DNA of 64,000 nucleotides from Rubrobacter tropicus (GCF_011492945.1 NZ_CP045119.1:3782001-3846000), one strand, 5' to 3'. Numbered from the stretch's first letter, positions 49,901 to 59,874 are shown. A program made the numbers and translations. The notes: generated by a model not told the origin, from the letters alone.

Positions 49901-51502
49901 TCAACCGAACGATGTCTTCAATACAGGCAGCGCCACCTTCGGATCCAGCAGCCCGTGATAGATTCCGGGGATCTCCTTATCTATGCTGAGCAATCCGTAC
50001 ACGCCGTGCATGGCGCCGCGCACCGAGTACTCCACGGTGAACACGACGTCCTCGGGCACCTCGGCGTACTGTCCGAGGAAGGCGAAATTCCTTGAGCCTT
50101 TCGGAACGACCTGCGGGCGATCCTCGGGTTGTCGCCTCTCGAACTGGCTGGTGATGTAGGGCATCATGACCGTAACCACGGAGGTCGTGCGGCGGATCTC
50201 CTCCAGTGCGTCCTCGAACCCGAGCTGATGGACCAACTCGGTGAGGATCTCCTGTCCGGTGGCCTCGGAGAACTTCTTCTTGACGTAGTCTCCCTCGTTG
50301 TCGATGAACAACGCGTATCCCCACAGGGTGAAGACGTCCTCGGGCTGTCCGGCGAAGTGGGGCTGGTGCGGAACGACGATCGACATGAGCCAGCTAGAGT
50401 CCTTGAAGGTCATCAGACCGCCAGTGCCGGGTAGGTTGCCTGAGAACTCCACGATCCGGTGCAGCAGGAGAGGGCTGTGCATGGTCAGCGTGAACGATTC
50501 CCATTTGGCCTCGTCGACGTTCCCGTTGAAGACGTTCGGCCGGCCGAAGTCGGGCGCCTTCGGCGCGATCGCCTCCCAGAGCCGCCAGCCGCCGTCCCGC
50601 TTGTCCCGGATCAACTCCGGCACGCTGTCGCCGTCGCCGTAGGTCGCGTCGGCCGTCATCGAGCCCAGCGTCAGGAACGCGTAACCGTCGGCGCCCAGCT
50701 CGATCGTGTCGTGTCGTGCGTCCCGCGTGACGTGCAGACGCTCCAGGCGCCGCTCCCCGTGCCCGTCCGTTCCGAAGTCGGCGTCCTCGACCCGGACTCC
50801 GTACTCGACCTTCGCGCCGCGTTCCGCGAGCCACCGCTCGATCGGGCGAACCACCGAGTCGTACTGGTTGTACTTGGTCCGTCGCACGCCGCCGAGGGTA
50901 TGGAACCGTGGGAGTTCCTGAATGAAGCGGAGGCTATAGCGTTTCAGTTCGATGGCACTGTGCCAGTTCTGGAACGCGAACGTGGTCCGCCACATGTACC
51001 AGAAGTTCGTCCGGAAGAAGTGGTCGGAGAAGAAGTCCTCGATGCGCCGGGCGCCGATCACACGCTCGGGCGTCGCGAGTAGCCGGGCGAATTCGGCGCG
51101 GTCACGGGCATTCAGTTGCAGGTCCGACGCATCGACGATGGCGTGATTCTCGTCGATCAGCCGCGCTTTGGAGTTCGACTTCCACTTCGCGTTGAACTTC
51201 CATGTCTCGTCCTTGACCGACGTGGAAGGATCCTCGAGCGAAGGAATGGTCTCTAGCAGGTTCCAGAGGCAGACGTAGGCCTCTTCCGTGAGCATGCGTC
51301 CACCGCGCGTCACGTACCCGCCGTCGGGCACGTTGGGCAAAGTGGTGCCGTCGAGCGAGCCGCCCGCGATCGGCAGTTCCTCCAGAATATGGACGTTCTC
51401 GCCCTTCAAACCGCCGTCGCGAATCAAGAACACGGCGGCGGCCAGAGAGCCGATGCCGGCGCCTACGAGATAGGCTTTGGTCTCTTGGTGGCTGTCTATC
51501 AT
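49901..51502 (-). CDS. ohyA: Oleate hydratase
   Basis: The 533-aa FAD enzyme has AYLVGAGIGSLAAAVFLIRD, the active-site loop PIAGGSLDG and TRGGRMLTEEAYVCLWNLLE. WYMWRTTFAFQNWHSAIELK contacts the substrate, and the C-terminus carries SVRGAMHGVYGLLSIDKEIP. It adds water to the cis-9 bond of oleate to give 10-hydroxystearate, a detoxification and membrane-lipid reaction. It has its own TCAG array 100 bp upstream and is followed by the S2P gene after 92 bp. Length agrees with the shorter actinobacterial type. Confidence 0.93.
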   Translation of the reverse strand: MIDSHQETKAYLVGAGIGSLAAAVFLIRDGGLKGENVHILEELPIAGGSLDGTTLPNVPDGGYVTRGGRMLTEEAYVCLWNLLETIPSLEDPSTSVKDETWKFNAKWKSNSKARLIDENHAIVDASDLQLNARDRAEFARLLATPERVIGARRIEDFFSDHFFRTNFWYMWRTTFAFQNWHSAIELKRYSLRFIQELPRFHTLGGVRRTKYNQYDSVVRPIERWLAERGAKVEYGVRVEDADFGTDGHGERRLERLHVTRDARHDTIELGADGYAFLTLGSMTADATYGDGDSVPELIRDKRDGGWRLWEAIAPKAPDFGRPNVFNGNVDEAKWESFTLTMHSPLLLHRIVEFSGNLPGTGGLMTFKDSSWLMSIVVPHQPHFAGQPEDVFTLWGYALFIDNEGDYVKKKFSEATGQEILTELVHQLGFEDALEEIRRTTSVVTVMMPYITSQFERRQPEDRPQVVPKGSRNFAFLGQYAEVPEDVVFTVEYSVRGAMHGVYGLLSIDKEIPGIYHGLLDPKVALPVLKTSFG

Positions 51503-51598
51503 TTTCGGACCGCTTCCCTTCTGCTGGGGTGTTTGGCACCCGGTTCCTACGCGGCCGTCCGCGCCAAGTCATCCCGCGTCACGTCCCGTTACTGCGGA

Positions 51599-51652
51599 AG
51601 CATAGGAGGACGCGCTGATGGAAGACTGAGCGAAGGCTGAGTGTTGGCTGAG
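51599..51652 (-). promoter_or_regulatory. TCAG array G (oleate hydratase promoter)
   Basis: CTGAT starts at 51615, CTGAG at 51626, 51637 and 51648 on plus. Ten bases lead to TATGCT on minus (51599-51604). It fills the space between the phosphoketolase stop and oleate hydratase. Confidence 0.8.
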
Positions 51653-51662
51653 GGAGCGGGGT

Positions 51663-54128
51663 TCACGGCGTCCAGACCCAGTCGCGTATCTCCGGCGGGT
51701 CCTCCAGGTGCTCGCGCGAGTAGGCCGTAACTCTGGAGATCAGAGACTCAAGCTCGGAGGTCAGAGTCGAGGCGCACGAGTGCGCCCGGCACCCAGGCCC
51801 GACGCATTTGAGGGCGTCCATCGCAAGGTGGTAACGGCTCATCTTGTTGAGAACGACCATATCGAACGGCGTCGTGGTGGTGCCCTGCTCGTTGAAGCCG
51901 CGAACGTGGAAGCGGTCCACGTCGACGTGGCCGTGCACGATCTCGTGTATCGCCCTCTGGTAGCCGTGGAACGCGAAGACTACCTGCTTGTCGGGCGTAA
52001 ACAGCTCTACGAAGCGTGACTCACTCATGCCGTGCGGGTGGAACTCGCGCGGGAAGAGCGTCATGAGGTCCACGACGTTGACGACCCGCACCTTGAGTTC
52101 GGGGGCGTGCTCGCGCAGCCAGTGGGCCGCCGCGACGGTCTCCAAAGTGGGGATGTCCCCGGCGCATCCCAGCACGACGTCGGGCTCCTCGCCATCGGGC
52201 ACGTTGGACGCCCACTCCCAGATCGAGACACCACGCGTGGCGTGTTCGATGGCCGCGTCCATGTCGAGCCACTGAAGCTGGGGTTGCTTGTCTATGACGA
52301 TCAGGTTCACGTAGTCGCGGCTGCGAAGGCAGTGATCCGCGACCGAGAGCAGGGTGTTGGCGTCTGGGGGCAGGTAGATGCGCGCGACGGTGCCCCTCTT
52401 GGAGAGCATCACGTCTATGAGGCCAGGCCCCTGGTGGGAGAAGCCGTTGTGGTCGTTGCGCCAGGCCGTGGAGGTCAGGAGGATGTTGAGCGAGGAGATC
52501 GGCTCCCGCCAGGGCAGGTGGACCGCCTCCTCCAGCCACTTGGTGTGCTGGACCACCATCGAGGCGGGGATCATCGCGAAGGCCTCATAGGTGGCGAACA
52601 GGCCGTGTCGTCCGGTCAGCAGGTAGCCTTCCAGCCACCCCTCGCACAGGTGCTCGCTCAAGACCTCCAAGACCCTCCCGTCCGGCGAAACGTGGTCGTC
52701 TATCCGGATCGTCGGCCCAACAAAGCAGCGGTCCTCGACCTCGAAGACGGCGCCGAGGCGGTTGGAGTTGGTCTCGTCCGGGCAGAAGAGCCGGAAGTTC
52801 CGCCGCGCGGCGTTGAGCGTGAAGGTGTCGCGCAAGAGATCCCCAAGCTTGCGTGTGGACTCCTGGCGCATCGTGGCTGGCGCCGGTACCCCGACGGCGT
52901 AGTCGCGGAAGTCGGGAACTTCGAGATCCTTTAGCACCCGACCGCCGTTGGCGTGAGGGTTCGCGCCCATGCGCCTATCCCCCTCCGGGGCGAGCGCGAC
53001 AAGCTCGGGAATCAGACGTCCCTCTTCGTCGAACAGTTCCTCGGGGTGGTAGGAGCGCATCCATTCTTCGAGCCGCGCGAGCTGGTCCGGGTCTGACCTC
53101 ACCCTGGAGAGCGGCACCTGGTGGGAGCGGAAGGTACCGGTGGCCGGCAAGCCGCTCACCTCGCCTGGGCCGGTCCAGCCCTTGGGGGTGCGGAGCACGA
53201 TGGCCGGCCATCGCGGGCGTTCCGAGATGCCATTCTCGCGTGCCTGACGCTGGATAGCCCGGATCTCCTCGTAGCACCGGTCGAGAGTGGCAGCGAAGGC
53301 TTGGTGCACGCGAGCCGGGTCGTCCCCCTCGACGAAGTGGACCCAGTAGCCGTGTCCCCTGAGGATGGCGCGGACCTCGTCGTTCGATGCGCGGCCCAGC
53401 ACGGTGGGGCCCGAGATCTTGTAGCCGTTCAGGTGCAGTATCGGTAACACCGCCCCATCACGCGCCGGGTTGAGGAAGCTCGTGGACTTCCAGGAACCCT
53501 CCAGAGGGGCGGTCTCGGCCTCGCCGTCTCCGACCACCGCGGCGACGAGGAGGTCCGGGTTGTCGAAGGCGGCGCCGAAGGCATGGGAGAGCACGTAGCC
53601 CAGCTCGCCGCCCTCGTGGATCGAGCCGGGAGTGGGCACGCTGACGTGGCTCGGCACGCCCCCGGGCGTGGAGAACTGGCGAAAAAGCCTTTGCATCCCG
53701 GCCGCGTCCCCGGAGACCTCCGGGTAAACCTCGGAGTATGTTCCTTCGAGGTAGACGTTGGCCAGGACGGCCGGGCCCCCGTGGCCTGGGCCGGCCAGGT
53801 AGATGGCGTCCACGTCGCGCTCCCGTATGAGGCGGTTCAGATGCACGTAGACGAGGCTCAGGCCTGGGGAGGTGCCCCAGTGGCCGAGCAGGCGCGGCTT
53901 GATGTGCGAAGGGTCCAGGGGGTCGCGCAGGAGTGGGTTGTCCTTCAGGTAGATCTGGCCGACCGTCAGGTAGTTGGCGGCCAGCCAGTAGCGGTCTATT
54001 TTTTCCAACAGCTCCGGCGAGAGTGGCCCTTCCACCGGCGTTTCCCGTAAACGGGGCGGTGGGCCGCCGTCGCTCTCGACCGCGCTGGAGATATTGGGGT
54101 CGAAACGGTACGCGGGGCTCTCCTTCAT
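51663..54128 (-). CDS. xfp: Phosphoketolase (xylulose-5-P/fructose-6-P)
   Basis: The 821-aa ThDP enzyme has the full-length layout: [40 protein letters not shown], the ThDP motif [18 protein letters not shown], and [20 protein letters not shown]. The C-terminal domain has [15 protein letters not shown]. It cleaves xylulose-5-phosphate or fructose-6-phosphate with phosphate to give acetyl phosphate and glyceraldehyde-3- or erythrose-4-phosphate. Acetate kinase starts upstream with a 1-nt gap, so acetyl phosphate is turned into ATP and acetate. Expression is probably from array F. Confidence 0.95.
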   Translation of the reverse strand: MKESPAYRFDPNISSAVESDGGPPPRLRETPVEGPLSPELLEKIDRYWLAANYLTVGQIYLKDNPLLRDPLDPSHIKPRLLGHWGTSPGLSLVYVHLNRLIRERDVDAIYLAGPGHGGPAVLANVYLEGTYSEVYPEVSGDAAGMQRLFRQFSTPGGVPSHVSVPTPGSIHEGGELGYVLSHAFGAAFDNPDLLVAAVVGDGEAETAPLEGSWKSTSFLNPARDGAVLPILHLNGYKISGPTVLGRASNDEVRAILRGHGYWVHFVEGDDPARVHQAFAATLDRCYEEIRAIQRQARENGISERPRWPAIVLRTPKGWTGPGEVSGLPATGTFRSHQVPLSRVRSDPDQLARLEEWMRSYHPEELFDEEGRLIPELVALAPEGDRRMGANPHANGGRVLKDLEVPDFRDYAVGVPAPATMRQESTRKLGDLLRDTFTLNAARRNFRLFCPDETNSNRLGAVFEVEDRCFVGPTIRIDDHVSPDGRVLEVLSEHLCEGWLEGYLLTGRHGLFATYEAFAMIPASMVVQHTKWLEEAVHLPWREPISSLNILLTSTAWRNDHNGFSHQGPGLIDVMLSKRGTVARIYLPPDANTLLSVADHCLRSRDYVNLIVIDKQPQLQWLDMDAAIEHATRGVSIWEWASNVPDGEEPDVVLGCAGDIPTLETVAAAHWLREHAPELKVRVVNVVDLMTLFPREFHPHGMSESRFVELFTPDKQVVFAFHGYQRAIHEIVHGHVDVDRFHVRGFNEQGTTTTPFDMVVLNKMSRYHLAMDALKCVGPGCRAHSCASTLTSELESLISRVTAYSREHLEDPPEIRDWVWTP

Positions 54129-54129
54129 A

Positions 54130-55311
54130 CTACGCTCCTTCCTGTGACGTGAACCTTGCGAGTTTGTAGGTGTGGCGGGCGATCGTCAGGTCCTCGTCGG
54201 CGGGGATCACGTGAACGGCCACCGGTTCGCCGTCGCGGGAGACGACGGGCGCGTTCTGCGCGTTGCGCTCCGGGTCTAGCCGGATACCGAGGAACTCCAG
54301 CCCCTCGCAGATGCGCCACCGCACGGCCGACGCGTGCTCCCCGATGCCGCCGGTGAAGACGAGCGTGTCCAGCCCGCCGAGCGCGGCTGCTAAAGAGCCC
54401 AGGGACTTCTTCGCCGCGTAGCAGAAGAGGGCGACGGCCTCGGCGGCGCGCGGGTCTTCCGCCACGCGCTCCAGCAGGTCGCGCATGTCCGCGCTGGTCC
54501 CCGAGACCCCGAGGAGCCCCGACTCCCGGTTGACGAGTTCGCGCAGGGCGCCGGGGTCCATCGACCGTAGCAGGTGGAGGATCACACCGGGGTCGAGGTC
54601 GCCGGGCCTGGTGCCCATCACGAGCCCGCCCGAGGGGGTGAAACCCATCGTCGTGTCCACGCCCACGCCTTCTCTTACCGCGGCCATGCTCGCCCCGTTC
54701 CCGAGGTGTGCTATGACGACGCGCCCGGCCGCCGCCTCCGGGTCCAGGCGGCGCAGCTCGCCCACCACGTACTCGTAGGAGAGACCGTGGAACCCGTAGC
54801 GGACAACGCCTTCGTCCGCGAAGCGGCGCGGGAGGGCGAAGAGCCGGGCGACGTGGGGCATGGTCCGGTGAAAGGCGGTGTCGAAGGCGGCCACCTGCGG
54901 TATCTCCGGCCCGAGGGCTTCACGAACGGCCCGAATCGCGGCGAGGGCGGGTCTGTTGTGCAGGGGCGCGAGCTTTCCCAGGGCTTCGATCCCTTTTAGC
55001 GCCGCGGGATCCAGGAGCGCCGGCCCGGAGAAGCGCGCCCCGCCGTGGACGATCCGGTGGCCGACGGCCCCGACGCCGTCCAACAGGCCGCAGCGGTCGA
55101 GCTGTCGCATCACCAGGAGCGCAGCCCAGATGTGATCGCCCGCCGAGGCGGGCCGTACCGTCTTCTCGCCCCTCTCGCTGTAGATCTCGACGTTTCCGCC
55201 GGAACCCCCGATCCTGTCCACGGCCCCGCGGACCAGAAACCGCTCGCCCTCCGACTCGAAGAGCCCGAACTTCAACGTCGAGCTTCCGCAGTTGATAGTG
55301 AGGACCCTCAT
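54130..55311 (-). CDS. ackA: Acetate kinase
   Basis: The 393-aa enzyme has [56 protein letters not shown] and [20 protein letters not shown], all the family motifs. It makes ATP from acetyl phosphate and ADP. It overlaps the TreT-YHS end by 4 nt and is followed by phosphoketolase after 1 nt, a phosphoketolase-acetate bypass under one promoter. A phosphotransacetylase gene is not in the window. Confidence 0.95.
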   Translation of the reverse strand: MRVLTINCGSSTLKFGLFESEGERFLVRGAVDRIGGSGGNVEIYSERGEKTVRPASAGDHIWAALLVMRQLDRCGLLDGVGAVGHRIVHGGARFSGPALLDPAALKGIEALGKLAPLHNRPALAAIRAVREALGPEIPQVAAFDTAFHRTMPHVARLFALPRRFADEGVVRYGFHGLSYEYVVGELRRLDPEAAAGRVVIAHLGNGASMAAVREGVGVDTTMGFTPSGGLVMGTRPGDLDPGVILHLLRSMDPGALRELVNRESGLLGVSGTSADMRDLLERVAEDPRAAEAVALFCYAAKKSLGSLAAALGGLDTLVFTGGIGEHASAVRWRICEGLEFLGIRLDPERNAQNAPVVSRDGEPVAVHVIPADEDLTIARHTYKLARFTSQEGA

Positions 55312-56741
55312 GACCCCGCGACGGCCCGAAGAAAGTATTCCGGTGAAGCCTCGAACTGACCCCGGCAGGACTCAGAGCAAAAGTCGTAGCGGTGCCCGCG
55401 GTACTCGTACCCGAACGCCGGTGTCGGTCCGAGCAGCATCCCGCAGACCGGGTCCCTATCCTCCCTGCCGAGACCCGCCTGGGCGACCGCCACGTCCGGT
55501 TGCCGCGCCCCGAGTAAGGCCCCATAGAGCCTGAGCTCGTCGGCGATCAGGCGTGTAAGCAGGAACCGCCCGCGCACGAGCTCCCGACCCATCCCGGCAA
55601 GCTCCGCTCCTTCCTCTGGATCTTTGAGCAGGCGCAGGGTCTTCGCGGCGCACTCCTCGACGGAGTCAACGAGGAAACCGCCGGCCCCGCCCTGCATCTG
55701 CAGCGGGATGCCCCCGGCCCGGCCGGCCACCACGGGCGTCTCCTTCCACAGCGCCTCGGAGACGACCAGGCCGAAGCCCTCGCGGATCGACTTCTGTATC
55801 ACCACGTCGGAGAGGCGTTGGAAGGCGTTGACCTCCACGTTGCCCACCCCGGTGAGGTTGGTAAAGAGGTGGATGTGGAGATCGGACTTTGAGGCGGCCT
55901 GGATCCGGCGGTAGATCTCCCACCCCTCAGGATCGTCGAGCGCCATCGAGCCGACGAGGGCCAGTTGCAGGTCGGGCACCTCCTCCCGGACGAGCCGGTA
56001 CGCTTCCATGACGCCAAGGGGGTCCTTCCAGGGGTCGAAGCGCGAGACCTGGGTGACGAGGGGTCTGGCCGTGTCAACCCCGATCCAGGCCAGCACGTTC
56101 TGCGCGGTCCTACGGTCGAGCCTCATGTTCTTGGGGCTCTCCGGGTCTATGGCCGGAGGTACGATCTCCACCCTCCCCACCGGCACGTCGGGCGGCGCGA
56201 AGCTCCCCAGGGTGAAAACGGCCGCGTCGTAGCCCTCGAGGTACTGCCGCAAGAAGCCCCAGACCTGCGGGTTGGGCTCGGCGGTGTCTATGTGACAGCG
56301 CCAGACCCAGCGCGAGCTGCCCTTGCCCCGCAACTTCAGGAGCGCGAGAGGCTGCGGGTCGTGGACGACGATCAGGTCGTACTCCTCCTCCAGGAGGGAG
56401 GCGTTGCGGGCTGAGTAGGTCAGGTAAGTCTCCCGCTCGGCCGGTGTCAACTCGCGTTCGGCCCCCTGCAAACCGTTGTGCATGGCCTTCGTCACGGAGA
56501 AGAAGGGTTCGTCTCCGGTGATTAATCTCCAATCCGCCACGATCCCGAGATCCCTCAAAAGCGGTATCTCGGAGCGCAGGATCTCGGCCACCCCGCCGCC
56601 GTAGGGCGTCGCGTTGAGGTGGAGCACCCGCGCCCCGCGCAGGGGCTCCGCCAGCTCCCTCAGTTGCGCCACGGCCTCAGCCCCTGCGCTCGATTCGTAG
56701 AGGTTTACGTACTGCCTCCCAACGTCCACGGTCTCGAGCAC
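55308..56741 (-). CDS. treT: TreT-type trehalose glycosyltransferring synthase fused to a YHS domain
   Basis: Residues 1-410 are a GT4 glycosyltransferase: [59 protein letters not shown] and [20 protein letters not shown]. That pattern fits TreT, which makes trehalose from ADP- or UDP-glucose and glucose. Residues 430-477 are a YHS domain (DPVCGM with C433, C455, C459) like that of the copper ATPase at 23237. The fused pair is unusual; YHS modules bind metals. The linker has no good internal start. The gene heads the xfp operon behind array F. Confidence 0.88.
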   Translation of the reverse strand: MLETVDVGRQYVNLYESSAGAEAVAQLRELAEPLRGARVLHLNATPYGGGVAEILRSEIPLLRDLGIVADWRLITGDEPFFSVTKAMHNGLQGAERELTPAERETYLTYSARNASLLEEEYDLIVVHDPQPLALLKLRGKGSSRWVWRCHIDTAEPNPQVWGFLRQYLEGYDAAVFTLGSFAPPDVPVGRVEIVPPAIDPESPKNMRLDRRTAQNVLAWIGVDTARPLVTQVSRFDPWKDPLGVMEAYRLVREEVPDLQLALVGSMALDDPEGWEIYRRIQAASKSDLHIHLFTNLTGVGNVEVNAFQRLSDVVIQKSIREGFGLVVSEALWKETPVVAGRAGGIPLQMQGGAGGFLVDSVEECAAKTLRLLKDPEEGAELAGMGRELVRGRFLLTRLIADELRLYGALLGARQPDVAVAQAGLGREDRDPVCGMLLGPTPAFGYEYRGHRYDFCSESCRGQFEASPEYFLRAVAGS

Positions 56742-56905
56742 CGTTACCTCCCTAGTCCGTCTGCAAGGTGCTTCCGCCCGATAGAGCTCGGGCCGGCTCT
56801 CTCACGGTAGTGCCCCGAAAGCACTTAGCGCGGCACCACCCGGAGGCCCGCCTCCTGTTCTCCCCGTGCTCGCTTCTCGATAGCCCTCACGTCGCACAGG
56901 ACAGG

Positions 56906-56959
56906 ACTTTACCCGTGGAACCTGATGGCCGGCTGAGTTCTGGCTGATCGGTAACTGAG
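56906..56959 (-). promoter_or_regulatory. TCAG array F (treT-ackA-xfp promoter)
   Basis: CTGAT, CTGAG, CTGAT, CTGAG start at 56922, 56933, 56944 and 56955. Ten bases lead to TAAAGT on minus (56906-56911). The leader to ATG 56741 is about 160 nt. Confidence 0.8.
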
Positions 56960-56983
56960 GGCCCGTCGTGGCGGGCCGACCCA

Positions 56984-57670
56984 TCAGCCGCGGCGCAGGC
57001 GCAGGACGGAGAAGGACGGCAGGCTGCCCGGCCAGCGGACCTCCTCTACCGTACCCCCGCCGAACGGGCTCTCCCCGGCCAGATCCAGGAGCCGCTGCCG
57101 TCCGCGGGCCGGGGGCCACAGCCAGCCGGCGAGGTCGTAGATCCGGGCCTCCGCGCCGGGCTTGAGGACCCGGTGGATCTCGGCAAGCCCGCGCGCGGCG
57201 TCAGGCCAGTGGTGCAGGGAGAGCGTGCTCACCACACCGTCGAACGAGGCATCGGGAAAGGGCAAAGCGCCGACGTCGCCGGTCACGAAACGCACCCGTT
57301 CTGCAAGGCCCGCCTCCTCCGCCCGCAGCGCGGCGCGCTCGACCATCCCGGGGGAGATGTCTACACCGATCACCACGAGGCGGTCCGCCCTCCGCCCCAA
57401 GCCCCCCACCGCGAGTCGCCCGGGACCGCTACCCACTTCGAGGATCTTTCCGCCTGGCGCATCGGCAACGACAACCTCCCCGGCAACGCGCTCGTAGAAC
57501 GGCTCCAGGACCGCCCCGATCAGCGCGTCGTAGAGACCGACACTCGGCAAATCGAAGTCCCGGACGTTGGCGGAGGCCCGGCCCAGAGAAGCCCGCAATC
57601 GTCTGCGGTAAAGGATGGTCACCCCCGCCACCGCGAGCAAGACGATCGAGGCCCGCTTAGACATCGGCAT
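56984..57670 (-). CDS. Class I SAM methyltransferase with an N-terminal membrane helix
   Basis: A 228-aa protein starting with a short signal-anchor (SKRASIVLLAVAGVTILYRR), then YDALIGAVLEPFYERVAGEV and motif I GGKILEVGSGPGRLAVGGLG. LVVIGVDISPGMVERAALRA, LPFPDASFDGVVSTLSLHHW and VLKPGAEARIYDLAGWLWPP complete the UbiE-like fold. The anchor suggests a lipid-soluble substrate. It lies downstream of the exported Ig-like protein gene by 50 bp. Substrate is unknown. Confidence 0.8.
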   Translation of the reverse strand: MPMSKRASIVLLAVAGVTILYRRRLRASLGRASANVRDFDLPSVGLYDALIGAVLEPFYERVAGEVVVADAPGGKILEVGSGPGRLAVGGLGRRADRLVVIGVDISPGMVERAALRAEEAGLAERVRFVTGDVGALPFPDASFDGVVSTLSLHHWPDAARGLAEIHRVLKPGAEARIYDLAGWLWPPARGRQRLLDLAGESPFGGGTVEEVRWPGSLPSFSVLRLRRG

Positions 57671-57721
57671 AGTTCCCTCCCAATGCGGTCGAGGGGCAAA
57701 TAAGAGCGTCCAGCCGTGCTC

Positions 57722-58219
57722 CTACGCCTTCTGGTGGCGAACGGGCAGGTGTGCGAAGAAGAGGCCCAGGGCCGCCAGCACGCCGAAGAGCGCCACGAGG
57801 CCGATGCTCTGGCCCAGCGGACGAGCCTCGATCACCGGCTCCGCGCCCATCGCGCCGCCTGCTTCGGACCCGGGAGCTCCGGAGACCGAGATCTGGGTCG
57901 TCGCGCTCTCTTTACCGGTCGCCTTTACTTTGTAGTTGCCCGGCTCGAGATCCGCCGGAAGCCGAAATTCCTGCGTGAAATCCCCCTCCGCGTCGGCTTT
58001 CACCTCTCCCAGGTCCACGGTCTCGCCGTTGCCGATGACCAAGACCTCCACCTCGCTGTTCGGGCCGAGCAACTCGCCGTTGACGGTTATGGGCTCGTCC
58101 GGCCGCGGTGAGAGCGGCGAGACCGTGACGCCCTTCACGCCGTCGGCCAACGCGAGGCCCGGCGCCAACGCGAGCATCATCAGCGCCAGCAAGCCCCCCA
58201 TCAAGATTCGGATCTTCAT
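57722..58219 (-). CDS. Exported Ig-like protein with C-terminal membrane anchor
   Basis: The 165-aa protein has a signal peptide (ILMGGLLALMMLALAPGLAL), one Ig/CARDB-like beta domain (VTVSPLSPRPDEPITVNGEL, YKVKATGKESATTQISVSG) and a C-terminal helix (SIGLVALFGVLAALGLFFAH) with a basic end. It would sit outside the membrane. It follows the cytochrome b gene by 40 bp and may be an accessory of it. No Rieske or haem motif is seen. Confidence 0.75.
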   Translation of the reverse strand: MKIRILMGGLLALMMLALAPGLALADGVKGVTVSPLSPRPDEPITVNGELLGPNSEVEVLVIGNGETVDLGEVKADAEGDFTQEFRLPADLEPGNYKVKATGKESATTQISVSGAPGSEAGGAMGAEPVIEARPLGQSIGLVALFGVLAALGLFFAHLPVRHQKA

Positions 58220-58259
58220 GTCCTACCTCTCTTTCGGAAGTCCGCTCCCATGGTCTCCT

Positions 58260-59399
58260 CTACTCCAGATGCGACACGACCGGGGTCACGGCGGTGATGA
58301 TCGTCAGGACCGTCAAAGCGACGACCAGCACGCCCCCGAGGCCCAGCATAAGCGGCCTCCGTCGCAGGCGACGGAGCGGCGTTCGGTCCAAGAACGGCAC
58401 GAGCACGAGGAGCCCGAAGAAGACGATCGCGGCGTACAGGACGCCGTTGACGCCGAACCACGCCTCGGGGGTGTACATCCAGTAGTAGATCGGCGACGGC
58501 TTGGTGATCTCCATCGCGGGATCGGGGGCCGCGCCGATGGCGCCCGGCAAGAGCACCGCCAAGGTTCCGGCGAGACCCAGGACGACCAGCCCGTAGCCGA
58601 GCATCTTCCGCGCGTGGGTCGCGTAGCTGGCGGTCTGCCTCTCTTTGGGCAGCTTCCCGCCGGGCGCCTCGCCGGCCTCTTCCTGGGCCGGGGTCGGGGA
58701 GATGCCGTGGTACTTGATCAGGAAGATGTGGGCGATAAGCAAGAACACCAAGAGCAGCGGGACGATGCTGACGTGCGCGATGTACAGGCGCGGCAGCATG
58801 GAGACGCTCGTCGTGAAGGCGTCCGAGAAGAACCCCCCGAAGGCTCCGAGCAGGCTCGCCAGCTCCATGTTGTGGACCATCGCCTCGTAGGCCTCCTGGT
58901 CCCAGCGCAAGACCGTCCCAGTAAAGAAGGCGCCGAACATGATCAGGCCCAGCAGACCCACCCCGACCAACCAGTTGACCTCGCGCGGGGCCTTGTAGGA
59001 GGCGGTGATGAAGACCCGGACCATGTGCAACACGGCACCGATGACCGCTATGTAAGCCGACCAGATGTGTATGCCGCGCATGACGTCGCCCAGAAGCGCC
59101 TCGTTCTGGATAAAGAGCACGCTCTCCCTCGCTGCGGCCGGGTCCGGGTTGTAGTACTGGGCGATCCAGACGCCCGAGGCGACCGAGATGAGAATCGCCA
59201 TGAAGGTGATGCCGCCGAGGATGTACCAGATCGTGTTGGCGTGCTCCGGTACCGCGTATGCGAGAGCCCGGATGCCCGTGCGGCTCTCGATCCAACCCCA
59301 CAGCCTCCCTGGCCTCGTCCCCCTCTGCCCCGCGCCCGTGAAGGTTCTGGCGCTCCTCGCGGTACCGTCGCCACGCGCAATCTCGCTGTCCTGGGCCAT
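58260..59399 (-). CDS. Cytochrome b6-type diheme cytochrome b
   Basis: Start 59399 has AAAGGAGG 6 nt ahead. The 379-aa protein has eight predicted helices. Haem ligands are HIWSAYIAVIGAVLH (H-x13-H) and HVSIVPLLLVFLLIAH (H-x14-H). The x14 spacing in the second pair marks b6/b6f-type proteins rather than bc1. The C-terminal half (YYWMYTPEAWFGVNGVLYAA) resembles subunit IV. A Rieske protein or c-type cytochrome is not adjacent on either side. It could be part of a split quinol-oxidising complex or work with other partners. Promoter is array H. Confidence 0.88.
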   Translation of the reverse strand: MAQDSEIARGDGTARSARTFTGAGQRGTRPGRLWGWIESRTGIRALAYAVPEHANTIWYILGGITFMAILISVASGVWIAQYYNPDPAAARESVLFIQNEALLGDVMRGIHIWSAYIAVIGAVLHMVRVFITASYKAPREVNWLVGVGLLGLIMFGAFFTGTVLRWDQEAYEAMVHNMELASLLGAFGGFFSDAFTTSVSMLPRLYIAHVSIVPLLLVFLLIAHIFLIKYHGISPTPAQEEAGEAPGGKLPKERQTASYATHARKMLGYGLVVLGLAGTLAVLLPGAIGAAPDPAMEITKPSPIYYWMYTPEAWFGVNGVLYAAIVFFGLLVLVPFLDRTPLRRLRRRPLMLGLGGVLVVALTVLTIITAVTPVVSHLE

Positions 59400-59448
59400 A
59401 TCTTGCCTCCTTTGGCCCGCGGCCGGCGCGAGGGCCATCCTGGACGTA

Positions 59449-59502
59449 GGAGTACCAGAGCATCCTTAATGTTTTCTGATTTGTGGCTTAGTTTTTCCTG
59501 AG
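59449..59502 (-). promoter_or_regulatory. TCAG array H (cytochrome b promoter)
   Basis: CTTAA, CTGAT, CTTAG, CTGAG start at 59465, 59476, 59487 and 59498 on plus, an 11-bp period with two weaker copies. Ten bases lead to TACTCC on minus (59449-59454). Confidence 0.72.
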
Positions 59503-59589
59503 TATTATCTCTGGGCGGACCGCAGACCGGACTCCGTGTCGGGCTCAGAAAACGCGGCGGAGTGGAAGGCCAAGACGCTACCTGGAGAA

Positions 59590-59649
59590 GAGATCTCCGG
59601 CGGAGATCTCGAAAGGAGGATGCGGGCCCGATGAGGCTTCGCATCCTCC
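59590..59649 (-). terminator. Two tandem hairpins after the His/Met-rich gene
   Basis: GAGATCTCC (59590-59598) pairs with GGAGATCTC (59602-59610); GGAGGATGCG (59615-59624) pairs with CGCATCCTCC (59640-59649). Both are perfect. They lie just beyond the stop at 59662 and separate it from the cytochrome b promoter. Confidence 0.55.
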
Positions 59650-59661
59650 GGTAACTCACCG

Positions 59662-59874
59662 CTACATGTGGTGGTGTGGGCCGAAATGCACCATTGCCAT
59701 GCCCGGGGCGGCGTGGGCGTGGACCGAACCGGCGTGCGCCATCGCCTCGCCACCACCGGCCTGCGCCATCACAGAACCGGCGCCCGCCATGACCGTACCC
59801 GTACTCGCCATCGCCGGAGATGCTGCCACCAGCATCGTCGCCAGAACGGCCGCCAGCGCGATCAACTTCCTCAT
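59662..59874 (-). CDS. Small exported His/Met-rich peptide
   Basis: ATG 59874 is preceded by GTGAGGACAAG. The 70-aa product has a signal peptide (MRKLIALAAVLATMLVAASP, cleavage near AMA-S). The mature part of about 47 residues repeats G-x-V-M-A and ends HAGSVHAHAAPGMAMVHFGP followed by HHHM. It has seven His and seven Met, so copper or silver binding is likely. No named family is recognised. It has its own TCAG array (59999-60052) and tandem terminators, so it is a monocistronic, regulated gene. Confidence 0.7.
   Translation of the reverse strand: MRKLIALAAVLATMLVAASPAMASTGTVMAGAGSVMAQAGGGEAMAHAGSVHAHAAPGMAMVHFGPHHHM

Noticed and set aside
50129-52934. Several plus-strand frames of 100-300 codons over oleate hydratase and phosphoketolase
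   Set aside because: They are antisense to firmly identified genes and have no motifs or ribosome sites.
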